Assembly: GCA_050012355.1 (NCBI GenBank)
Contig: JBEKHI010000109.1
Location: 1 to 35,911, forward strand
DNA: 35,911 nt
Direction of reading: 5' to 3'
Origin: JBEKHI01 sp050012355
GTDB lineage: Bacteria; Actinomycetota; Actinomycetes; Streptosporangiales; Streptosporangiaceae
In this document: piece after piece, positions 23,646-31,558 of the stretch
Numbering within the stretch: position 1 is the stretch's first letter
How the letters are laid out: each line of letters starts with the position of its first letter
Translations under genes and position numbers: made by a program
The notes under the pieces: model-generated
Told to the model about the DNA's origin: nothing
Databases searched by the model: none
What the model saw: only the letters and a program-made list of their open reading frames with translations

Positions 23646-23786
23646 GCAGGAATCCTCGCCGCGACGGCCAACCACGGCCCCGGCAGCGCGGGTGGCACCA
23701 TGCTCGCGTTCAGCCCAGGCGGCACCTTCGCGGTCGGCGACGAGAAGGCCAGCACCTTTATCTGGAACGTGAACGGGCTCCGGTGA
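23646..23786 (+). pseudogene. Remnant of a WD40-repeat protein (C-terminal blade)
   Basis: About 46 codons reading AGILAATANHGPGSAGGT then MLAFSPGGTFAVGDEKASTFIWNVNGLR and a stop. FSPGGTFAVGDEKASTFIWNV is a WD40 blade (FSPDGT...G...D..I.LWNV pattern). No frame continues upstream into further blades; only a short ATG-led stretch at 23626 in another frame. It appears to be the last piece of a WD40 protein, such as a WD40-tailed serine/threonine kinase, whose body was deleted. Confidence 0.6.
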
Positions 23787-23797
23787 CGCTGCAGGCC

Positions 23798-26755
23798 TCA
23801 GTCGCTGGCGATGGCGCTCTCGAACTGCGCAATGTCGACCATGGCGAGATGAATTTCCGCCGCGGCCCGGTCGCTCAGTGCTGTGTCGTGTGAGGTGGCG
23901 CCTGCCTGGCAGTCCGCGGCGGCCTTCCCGTACTCGGTAAGCGCCTGGGTGAACCAGGGCTGGGCGGCTGGGTCCGGGACCTGCGGCTCGGCGCTGACGG
24001 CCGTCACGGCGGCGGCCAGTTTCCCGCATTCGGCTCCCTGCGCCGCGAGGCTGGGCGCGTGCCCTACCGCATCGAGTCTGCTTTCCAGTAGCGCGAGTTC
24101 CGGTTTGCCGGTGTCGGTGTACCAGACGGCGACCTTGTCGCGGGTCGTCGTGGGCAGCGCCGTCGCGCTGGTGGTCTGCCGGACGGGGTTGTCCGGCAGG
24201 GGCGTGAACGTAAAGTCGCTGAACACGGCCGATCCGGTCTGCGTTCCGGAGTTGCTGATCCCGAGCGCGATGTACTTGGTGGACCCGAGTGCGGAATCGG
24301 TCCCCGATGCCGTCGCGCCGTTGATCGTGATCCGCTGGCGGGTGTTCTCGGTGGTTGCCTGCAAGGTATAGGTCCCGGTGTTTCCCAGCTCGCCGATGCC
24401 GAGTAGCCACTGGCCGGCCGGCGTGATCCTTTCCAGCCCCCATTGGTGATCCTGCGAGCCCGCCGTCTGGCCGGTGCAGATGTAGCTGGTGTAATGACCG
24501 GCGGCGCTGGACCGGGTGTAGATGCTTACGCAGCCGTCGGTCAGCGTGCTGAACCGCACCTGGACGGAAATGGTGTAGTTGCGCGGGAATGTGCCGTCGG
24601 GCGGCAGGAACTGCACGTCCCCGGAACCGTGCGGCGACGCGGCGACCTCCAGGCCCGCCGACAGGCAGCGCGCGCTGACCGGTTCCCCGGGCGGGACCGA
24701 CCAGTACGCGCCGTTCTTGTCGCAGCCCGGTCCGGGTACCTTCGCCTGGTACGGGCCGCCGGACTGAGCGCTGGCGCCGCAGCCCGCAACAAGCACGACG
24801 ACCGCCCCCGCCGCCAGCGCGGCGGCTGTGCGGGGCCGCCGGACCGCGGCGGCCCCGGCCGGCGAATCCGGGGGTCTCTGGCCTCGCCCGCGGAGCAGGA
24901 AGGCCATGGCGACCACTGCCGAGCCCAGGATGCCCAGTCCCGCCGGGGTGGTGAAGTCGCCGGTCAGGTAGCCCGCGGCCGACGTGCTGGTGCCGGGCAC
25001 CCGCAGCGTTCCCAGGTACAGCGCGATCGCGTTGGCAATCACCGTGTAGCTGGCCAACAGCATCATGCGCGCACGACGCGGATAGCGGGTGCTGCCGGCG
25101 TTCAGCTGATCTCCCGAGGTGAACAGGCCCCAGGCCCCGAGCACGAGAAAGAGCGACGCCAGCACGAACGGCGAAACCCCGCCCAGCGCCGTGATGCCCT
25201 TGAGCAGCCACCCGATCAGCGTCACCAGCTCAAGGCAGGCCAGCAGGACGAACAGGTCAGCGAGTATGGTGTCGGCCACCGCCGGGACGCGCCGCCGTGC
25301 CAGCGCCCAGCCCGTCGAAGCGAGCACCGCGAGGCCAACCGCAAGCTGGACCCCGGCCAGCGCAGAGAACCGGGCGGGGAGGATGGAGGGCAGGTGGCTG
25401 ACGGCCAGGAACTGCGATAGCCCGGTGGCCAGGACGAGCATTCCCGCCAGCGCCAGGAACAGCCCCAGCGTCCGCGCGGCGGTCCTGGCCGCCCGGCCGC
25501 GCGCGAGTAGCCAGCAGCCAGCAGCGAGACCGACGGCGGCGAGCGGGACACTGACCAGCCAGTAGAGGCTCAACGATGACAGGCGCAGTGGGCTGGCGAT
25601 GTCGGATGTGATGTTGGACAGGACCGTGGTGTAGGCGAACAGGACGATGGCTCCCAGCAGCACCGCGTGCGAGCGCATGTCGTCCGACCAGCCCGCGTAG
25701 TGGTCCGTGCGCCTGGCAAGCAACACCGCGGCCCCGGCGATGACGACGCCGGCCGCCAGCTCAGCCGGCGCCGCCGCGGGCGCGGTGCGCAGTACGTTGC
25801 CGACGACAGCCAGCGCCGCCAGCGGCGTCAGGACGCGGAACCGCCGAGGCGAGCGGTGCTTCACCAGGTAAGTGATCCGCCAGGCCGTGATTTCACCCCA
25901 GTCCAGCAAGTCCGTGCTGTACAGCAGGACGACCACCGTCAGCACCACGGGCAGCAGCATCGTCTGGACGCCCAGGTCATCGACCAGGTAGCCAGTTCCG
26001 GCCGAGGACTGCCCAGCGAGGACGTAAGCCACCCACACCCCGACTTCCAGCAGGTAATAGGCGCCGCCTGCCGCAGCCGTCGCCGCGGGGATCACCCACG
26101 GCCGCAGCCGGGCCGCCGTCCGGCGCGACGCGGCGTTCCAGAGCGCTAGCGCGCACAGCAGTGCGAGCGTGCCGAGCTGGGCGGAGCGCAGCCAGACGTC
26201 GGCCGCGTGTACCCCGGTGACTGGGCCGCCCACCTCCAGCTTGGACAGCGGAACGGTACCGAGGACGACCGTCACGGCGGCGACAACCGTCAGGCCCGCG
26301 GCCGGCTGGATCCGCGGCGCGGCCGCCAGCGCGAGGCAGTACCCGGCCGCGATCGATACGGCGGTCGCCACCAGGGACGCGACTGGCACCACGTACGTAC
26401 CGCCCGAATCGTCCGGCACTCCGCTGGCGATGGCCCGCTGCGAAATGACCTGTGTCACCAGCAGGACCGCGACCATGGCCGTCTGCAGGAAAACCACGCC
26501 AATCAGCAACCTGCCGAAACGGCCCTTCATTTCAATGCGACGATCGCGAAACACGGCTTTTAGCCTCTTTTCGCCACGTTCTTCCCCGACGTCGGAAGTG
26601 GCCGGCTCTTCGCCGCCAGACAATGTCAGCGCCTGCCCAGTAGCCCCGGTGCACGCCGGGGCACCGCCGGAATCGCCGCGCCGGATCAGCCACATCACTG
26701 CCACCACCGCCCCGGCCGCGCCAATCAGCACGGCCACCCGCCCCGATGCCCTCAC
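23798..26755 (-). CDS. Polytopic membrane protein fused to a C-terminal lipoprotein-like sugar-binding-fold domain
   Basis: 985 residues, not recognised as a whole. A first span at 7-24 and, after a charged loop, a long block of roughly 14-15 further spans fill residues ~80-630. Then comes a signal-like segment, RRPRTAAALAAGAVVVLVAGCGASAQSGG, with lipobox VAGC (Cys659). After it an external domain, FLPPDGTFPRNYTISVQVRFSTLTDGCVSIYTRSS to SAVFSDFTFTPLP, has the look of a LamG/3-keto-disaccharide-hydrolase beta-sandwich. The helical C-terminal tail (VAVWYTDTGKPELALLESRLDAVGH to AMVDIAQFESAIASD) is about 130 residues. An internal ATG at 24907 could start the lipoprotein alone. The N-terminal GTG has only a weak ribosome-binding site; Met76 is an alternative. 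The domain is related in style to those outside actinobacterial kinases, so a sensory role is possible. Confidence 0.75.
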   Translation of the reverse strand: MRASGRVAVLIGAAGAVVAVMWLIRRGDSGGAPACTGATGQALTLSGGEEPATSDVGEERGEKRLKAVFRDRRIEMKGRFGRLLIGVVFLQTAMVAVLLVTQVISQRAIASGVPDDSGGTYVVPVASLVATAVSIAAGYCLALAAAPRIQPAAGLTVVAAVTVVLGTVPLSKLEVGGPVTGVHAADVWLRSAQLGTLALLCALALWNAASRRTAARLRPWVIPAATAAAGGAYYLLEVGVWVAYVLAGQSSAGTGYLVDDLGVQTMLLPVVLTVVVLLYSTDLLDWGEITAWRITYLVKHRSPRRFRVLTPLAALAVVGNVLRTAPAAAPAELAAGVVIAGAAVLLARRTDHYAGWSDDMRSHAVLLGAIVLFAYTTVLSNITSDIASPLRLSSLSLYWLVSVPLAAVGLAAGCWLLARGRAARTAARTLGLFLALAGMLVLATGLSQFLAVSHLPSILPARFSALAGVQLAVGLAVLASTGWALARRRVPAVADTILADLFVLLACLELVTLIGWLLKGITALGGVSPFVLASLFLVLGAWGLFTSGDQLNAGSTRYPRRARMMLLASYTVIANAIALYLGTLRVPGTSTSAAGYLTGDFTTPAGLGILGSAVVAMAFLLRGRGQRPPDSPAGAAAVRRPRTAAALAAGAVVVLVAGCGASAQSGGPYQAKVPGPGCDKNGAYWSVPPGEPVSARCLSAGLEVAASPHGSGDVQFLPPDGTFPRNYTISVQVRFSTLTDGCVSIYTRSSAAGHYTSYICTGQTAGSQDHQWGLERITPAGQWLLGIGELGNTGTYTLQATTENTRQRITINGATASGTDSALGSTKYIALGISNSGTQTGSAVFSDFTFTPLPDNPVRQTTSATALPTTTRDKVAVWYTDTGKPELALLESRLDAVGHAPSLAAQGAECGKLAAAVTAVSAEPQVPDPAAQPWFTQALTEYGKAAADCQAGATSHDTALSDRAAAEIHLAMVDIAQFESAIASD

Positions 26756-26840
26756 AGCTGACGATTATTCCTGGCAAAAGCGTTCCTGTCACCTAATACG
26801 CAGGAGAAAGCAGCGTTGCCCGTAAGCCGACTCAATCTTC

Positions 26841-26855
26841 TATCGATATCGCGAC
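26841..26855. promoter_or_regulatory. TATCGCGA-type site upstream of the fusion gene
   Basis: TATCGATATCGCGAC, 86 bases before the start of the membrane-lipoprotein gene, shares ATCGCGAC with the pair at 23558-23578. Function inferred only from the repeat and its position. Confidence 0.35.
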
Positions 26856-27173
26856 AAAAGCCCATATGTGTGATTGATCCGGAATATACGTGGCTCATGT
26901 ACTCCTTGCCTCGCAGGGTGCCAGAACCCGGCCCGCGAGTGCCTCGCCTGCGTTTCTCGAATCATTTGGCGGAGATCGCGGACCGTATCTAGTGGGTGCC
27001 GAAAATCCTGTAACCCCTATGTGGTCTGGGAATACTCGCGGATAAGGCCGCCGCGACCTTGAGTTTGCCGGTGTTATTAAGGGAGCCTTTCGAGGTACCC
27101 GCCGCAGGCCGATTCTAATGATTTCGGAGCAGAGAGCCGCGCTTCACTGGGTTTTTCCGGAGCTGACGGGAGG
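26856..27173. other. Gap before the decayed mobile element
   Basis: Lower GC than its neighbours, with no frame that resembles a gene. It probably contains the missing relaxase N-terminal part in unrecognisable form, or a deletion joint. Confidence 0.4.
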
Positions 27174-27822
27174 GCTCCGTGCCGGTGGATCGCCGTCCGC
27201 CATGGCCTGTCGGCGAACGGGAACGACCACATCCATGTTGCCGTCAACCTCGTACGGGAGGACGGTACCAAGGCGAGCGCCTGGAACGATTACTGGAAGG
27301 CAGGCCGGGTCTGTTCCGATCTGGAGGATCGTTTCGGGCTGGCCAAGGTCGGTGGCCGGATGACCGGATGACCGGACGGAGTCTTCCGGAACCGTCCCGC
27401 GCGGACCAGGAGATCTCCGCCGCCCGCGGTGACCCCGAGCCGTTGCGGATCGGTCTGGAGAGCAAGGTCCGGGCCTGCGCCGCGGTGGCCACCAGCGAAG
27501 AGCATTTCACCCGGCTCGCGCAACAGCGCGGCCTCCTCATCCGGCCGCGCTACGGCCCCCAGGGCACAGTCACCGGCTACGCGTTCGCCGACCGGGACGC
27601 CCGCCGCACCCGGGCAGGCAGTCCGGTCTGGTTTGGCGGCGGCAAGCTCGCCCCGGACCTGACCGTCACGAAACTCCGCGACCGCTGGCACACCCGTGCG
27701 GGTAATCCGGTCGCGCGGACCGCTGACGCCCTCGCCGCCCCGCCGCCCAACTCGTCCGCGAGATCGACGCGCTCATCGACACCTGCCTGGCGGCGGCCTC
27801 CACCGCCACCGCCCGCCGTGAG
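27174..27822 (+). pseudogene. Mobilisation relaxase remnant (N-truncated, frameshifted)
   Basis: The relaxase nicks oriT and pilots DNA in conjugation. The piece starts at CRWIAVRHGLSANGNDHIHVAVNLVREDGTKASAWNDYW, containing the HxH metal-binding motif (DHIH) and NLVREDG block of actinobacterial MobA-like relaxases. The upstream Tyr motif is missing. The first frame ends at a TGA at 27369. A tandem duplication of the 8-mer GATGACCG at 27359-27374 is responsible: with one copy the frame joins the next, which gives ESKVRACAAVATSEEHFTRLAQQRGLLIRPRYGPQGTVTGYAF and PVWFGGGKLAPDLTVTKLRDRW, the relaxase C-region. Around 27740 the sense shifts again to AAQLVREIDALIDTC. Not functional. Confidence 0.85.
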
Positions 27823-27918
27823 ATGACCACTGCGAGCACGCTGGTGCGTGCTACCGCCCAGACCCTGGCGGCTCAGGCTGACCAGCAGGCCCGGGACACT
27901 TTGCGACGGGGGACCACC

Positions 27919-28374
27919 ATGACCGACCTCACTCACGAGGACGAGTTCCTCAGCCACCTGCAGCAGGGTGCCGTCATCGGCGCCCGCCTCGCCCGGGCTT
28001 TCTTCAGCCCATCCGGCAGCAGCGACCTGACGAAGCAGATCGATGCCCTGCGCGCCGCCGGGTACACCAAGACCACCCCGCATGACGATCACCTGCGCCA
28101 GGTCTTCGGTGAGCAGCGGTGGGCCAAATATGCTGCCGATCCGGCGCGTATCGTGGCGGCCGCCGCGATCACCGACGCCGCCAACGCGGGCCACGACGTT
28201 CCCGCGCTGCTGACCAAGGTTGTGTACCAGCGTGCCTGGGAGGATGACCAGATCTCCAAGGCCCGCTCCCGCACCGCGGAACTGCAGCAACAGCAGCTTG
28301 AGGCGCTGCACCGGCGGGTCGAGGCGCTGGAAGGCGTGCCATGGCCGAGCCAGGAACCACCCGGCAGCTCCTGA
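27919..28374 (+). CDS. Small protein of the relaxase-primase cluster
   Basis: 151 residues, function unknown. MTDLTHEDEFLSHLQQGAVIGARLARAFFSPSGSSDLTKQIDALRAAGYTKTTPHDDHLRQVFGEQRWAKYAADPARIVAAAAITDAANAGHDVPALLTKVVYQRAW is helical and of a kind found between relaxase and primase genes on actinobacterial transfer elements. Start ATG 27919 has GGGGG 6 bases upstream. The frame is open to 27823 and earlier without a stop, and that part may be the shifted relaxase end. It overlaps the primase start by 34 bases. Because both neighbours are broken, this one may also be decaying, though its own frame is intact. Confidence 0.6.
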   Translation: MTDLTHEDEFLSHLQQGAVIGARLARAFFSPSGSSDLTKQIDALRAAGYTKTTPHDDHLRQVFGEQRWAKYAADPARIVAAAAITDAANAGHDVPALLTKVVYQRAWEDDQISKARSRTAELQQQQLEALHRRVEALEGVPWPSQEPPGSS

Positions 28375-29752
28375 CGCCGGACGCGGACGGTGAGCCGGAC
28401 CTGGATGAGGAGGCACGGTTCTGGCGGGAATGGAACACGGCGGTCTACGCCCGCACGCGCTCCCGTGAGGAAGCCGCGGCTCTCGCCGCCCGCGTCTCAC
28501 CCGACCCCGACAGGGTCACCGCGGTCCATCGGCGTGCCGAAACCTCCGTAGCCAGACTCGGAACTCGTCCCGAAGGTGCCCGCGACCGGCGGCTCGTCCA
28601 GATCCACGCCGCCGCCGGGCGTTTCTTCCAAGCGTGCCTGCAAGGAAGCTGGGTCCCCGGCTACCTCACCGATCGCGGTCTCGCCGCCGCGCTGCTGTCA
28701 TCGTCGCCGTGGAAGATCGGCTATGCGCCCGCCACCTGGACAGCACTCACCGACCACCTGCGCCGCCAGGGCTACCGAGAAGAGGTCATGCTCCGCTCCG
28801 GGCTGGTCACCACCGGACGCGACGGCCGCCTGCACGACCGGTTCCGCGACCGGCTGATGGTCCCGCTCCGCGACTCTCACGGCACCGCCATCGCGTTCAT
28901 CGGCCGCCGCCACCCGGACGCCACCGACGACCATGGCCCCAAGTACCTGAACTCACCGGACACCGAACTGTTCGTCAAGGGCCAGGTCCTGGCCGGGCTC
29001 GCCGAAGGACGCCGGTTCCTGGCCCAGGGTGCCCAGCCGGTCCTCGTCGAAGGCCCGATGGACGCCATCGCCGTCAGCATCGCTGCTCCCGGGCGGTTCA
29101 CCGGCATCGCCCCCTGCGGCACCGCGCTGACCGCCAACCAGGTTGCGGCCCTGGCCCGCGCGGTCAATATGCCCGCACACGGCATCCGCGTAGCCCTCGA
29201 CCCCGACACCGCCGGGCGGCGGGCAGCGATCCGTGCCTACTCTCTCTTGCAACCCGTGACCCCGGACATCACCGCCGTCATCTTCCCCAATGGCAAAGAC
29301 CCCGCCGACGTGCTGCGCCACGACGGGCGCGACGCTCTCCGGGACACCCTGCCACGAGCTTCTGCCCGCTGGCCGATCTGGTCATCGACGCCCGCATCGA
29401 GGACTGGGCCAAGGGCCGGGACCTGGACATCGAACGGCAGATCGGCGCGCTCCGCGCCGCCGCCAAGATCGTCGCCACCATGGCCCCAGCAGAAGCCGCA
29501 CGCCAGGCCACTCGCCTCAGCGCAATCTTCGCCGGCCACTACGAATGGCCCCACGACCACGTCACGCGCGAGCTCATCACCGCCATTGAGAACCACTACG
29601 AGAAGACGGACAGGCTTCCGGCCACGGCCGCGAACCTAATCTCCGCAGCCACCGCTCCTGCGGCGACCGATCCCGCGCGTCGCCGCGCCTATGAACCCGG
29701 GCGCGTGCAACGCAGGCAGCCACACGCCCGCAACGAAACGGAGCGCACGTAG
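28341..29752 (+). pseudogene. Toprim DNA primase of a transfer element (frameshifted)
   Basis: DnaG-like primase with a zinc-less N-part. HAAAGRFFQACLQGSWVPGYLTDRGLAAALLSSSPWKIGYAPATWTALTDHLRRQGY and DRLMVPLRDSHGTAIAFIGRRHPDATDDHGPKYLNSP are the catalytic N-domain. VLVEGPMDAIAVSIAAPGRFTGIAPCGTAL and RVALDPDTAGRRAA are the toprim motifs (Glu in VEGPMDA, D-x-D in LDPDTAG). Between about 29346 and 29362 the frame changes: the first frame goes on as nonsense to 29639, and the other carries CPLADLVIDARIEDWAKGRDLDIERQIGALRAAAKIVATM to 29752. One small indel would repair it. The 5' neighbours relaxase and small protein are typical of a mobilisable or integrative element. Confidence 0.85.
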
Positions 29753-29853
29753 CAAGAGATACGGGGAATCACGATGAGCAAGTCATTCAAAGGGCAGACC
29801 ATCGGCGCGGTCATGGCTGGACTCGTCGGGGCCTGGTCCCAGCCGAAAGTCAG

Positions 29854-30204
29854 TCACGGCTTTCGCGGAGATAGTTGCTCGATCGCCTCCGCCTTCGTTC
29901 TGAAGGTAATGAACGTCGAGCCAAGGTCCTCCAGGAGCGCCGGTGAGTCTGACGGCGGGCTGATGAGGCAGAGGAACCCACCTCCGGCGGTCACGTCGTC
30001 CAGTGCCTTGGCCAGTACCTCGCGTGTGGCAGCATCATGGAAGCGCACCGCGCTGAGATCTACCGCAAGTCTGTCCCGCCCCTTGCCGATCACATCGGCC
30101 AGGCTCTTGCGCAGCAACGGGCTGATGGAGGGATCGGCACTCACTTTCAACGTCAGGATCGTCAGGTCCTCGGGTGCGGAATCAATCTCTATCATCAGAT
30201 CCAC
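29854..30204 (-). CDS. STAS-domain (anti-sigma-factor antagonist-like) protein
   Basis: 116 residues with the STAS fold. EDLTILTLKVSADPSISPLLRKSLADVIGKGRDRLAVDLSAVRFHDAATREVLAKALDDVTAGGGFLCLISPPSDSPALLEDLGSTFITFRTKAEAIEQL has the strand-helix order of SpoIIAA/RsbV. At the phosphorylation loop the family has D-S-S/T or D-S-A-G-L, but here it reads FHDAATREVL, with no Ser directly after Asp. It could be non-phosphorylatable or use Thr. The start is GTG 30204 (AAAGGA 7 bases before) instead of the longer frame. No kinase, anti-sigma or sigma gene is adjacent. A strong palindrome lies 155 bases upstream. Confidence 0.8.
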   Translation of the reverse strand: MDLMIEIDSAPEDLTILTLKVSADPSISPLLRKSLADVIGKGRDRLAVDLSAVRFHDAATREVLAKALDDVTAGGGFLCLISPPSDSPALLEDLGSTFITFRTKAEAIEQLSPRKP

Positions 30205-30717
30205 GGGTCCATCCTTTCGATGCTTGGGCAGCAAGCGGCCCTAGTCCATGGCTGCGATTTAGATGCGAGCAGGGCTCCGGGACGCGTACTCGCCGCGCTA
30301 TATGGACGGGTTGTACGGACTGAAGCTGACTCACAAACGGCCGAATAAGGTCGGGGCAAGACTAGTCGACTGTTGTCGACATGTCTAATCATCTGGCATC
30401 ACGCTGTCAGCTCCCTGTGAACAGCCGACTGGACCGGGGTATCCGGCGATGACCGGGCGACGGTGCAGCCAGGCCGGCCTTGCGGCTCTGTGTCATCGCT
30501 AGAAACCTGAGTATGTCGGTACCCGACGAAAGGGAAACTGGCTTCGAGCGCGAGAAAGACAGCCCTAACCACCCAGCGGAGTGCCAAACCCCTCGTTCCA
30601 TTCCGTCTGGTTAGGACGACTTCACTTGGGATACGCGAACAAAGCCACACGGGTAACAACCGCTCTATGTCGGTGCGCCTGCGGGCGTGGCGGCTACAGG
30701 GTGGCTACCGTTGGCGG
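30205..30717. other. Gap upstream of the STAS and Nudix genes
   Basis: About 510 bases with no recognised gene. The minus-strand open frames at 30399-30659 lack a start signal and similarity. The palindrome at 30360-30385 is the only clear structure. Confidence 0.5.
30360..30385. promoter_or_regulatory. Near-perfect 26-bp palindrome
   Basis: GACTAGTCGAC, spacer TGTT, GTCGACATGTC. Eleven-base arms pair at 9 positions and each carries the self-complementary GTCGAC. It lies between the divergent STAS and Nudix genes and is likely an operator for one or both. Confidence 0.5.
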
Positions 30718-30963
30718 ATGACTGCCGTTTCCGAGGTGCGGTACTGGTGGCATGAGGCGCCGGTGCCGCCGAGTCTGGAGATCACCCAGGTGTACGGGTA
30801 CCTGCTGTGCCCTTCGACGGGCCGGGTGCTGGTGCAGGACGATGACGGGGTCTTCAACCTGCCCGGCGGCACGCCGGAATCGTATGACGCGGATCTGGTC
30901 GCGACGCTGGTGCGGGAGGCGTTTGAGGAGAATCAGGTCCGGGTGCGGAATCTGTCAACCTGA
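30718..30963 (+). pseudogene. Nudix hydrolase 5' half, interrupted by a group II intron
   Basis: MTAVSEVRYWWHEAPVPPSLEITQVYGYLLCPSTGRVLVQDDDGVFNLPGGTPE and LVREAFEENQVRV give a Nudix strand set with an intact Nudix box (LPGG...REAFEEN), so the enzyme would hydrolyse a nucleotide-like pyrophosphate. After Arg75, at a codon boundary (30942), the sequence becomes GTGCGGAATC, a group II intron 5' end, and reading hits TGA at 30961. The family continues with about 70 more residues, but no recognisable continuation follows the intron at 33140 in any frame. The gene is therefore broken twice: by insertion and by apparent loss of the 3' half. Confidence 0.75.
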
Positions 30964-31558
30964 GTGATTGCGCCGTGAGGTGCTGTGTTTCGAATGGAGG
31001 TGCGAGACCTTCGTCGCTGGTCTGTCGCAGCAGGCTGGTGTAGCTGAGGGCAGCCTGATCCGGGTGGTGCCGGGGAGGGCGGGAGCGGCCCTGGCAAAGC
31101 CGGGACGTGTCCAGTACTGCCAGATGGGGCGGGTCCGGCGAGCGTGGCGGAAAGGAGTACGCGAGGAACCGGCGTTGTTACGCCCTTCAATTTTGACACC
31201 GGCTCAAATCTGGCGGATACGGGCCGGACGCGGTGCGTCCCGCTGTTGCAGAAGCGGCGGGAACTTCCGGGGAGGTCTTCATTTACCGTCCCGGAAGGCC
31301 ATGCTGAATGGCTGCGGCGTAGGCGTGGCGAGGCCGCTGGGGGTACAGCCGGGCTCCTAATCTGCCGAGCGAATCACAGTGAACACGGGAACCACCCGTG
31401 CCGGTTCCCTGGGGGCAGGCATCCGGCCTGCTGCTGGGGATAGGCGCGCCGACCGCTGAACGGGCGGGTGGGGCGGAGCCGCCGTAGTACTCCGAGCCGG
31501 GGAGAGCCCGGCACATGGGGAAGGGCGGCAGCGGTTACGGGAAGGGAAGGAGGCTGCA

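Noticed and set aside
23553..25211. 552-codon minus-strand open frame
   Set aside because: Out-of-frame shadow of the membrane-lipoprotein fusion gene; extremely Arg/Gly-rich.
27174..29752. Functional mobilisable element
   Set aside because: Relaxase lacks its N-terminus and has at least two frame breaks, and the primase is frameshifted.
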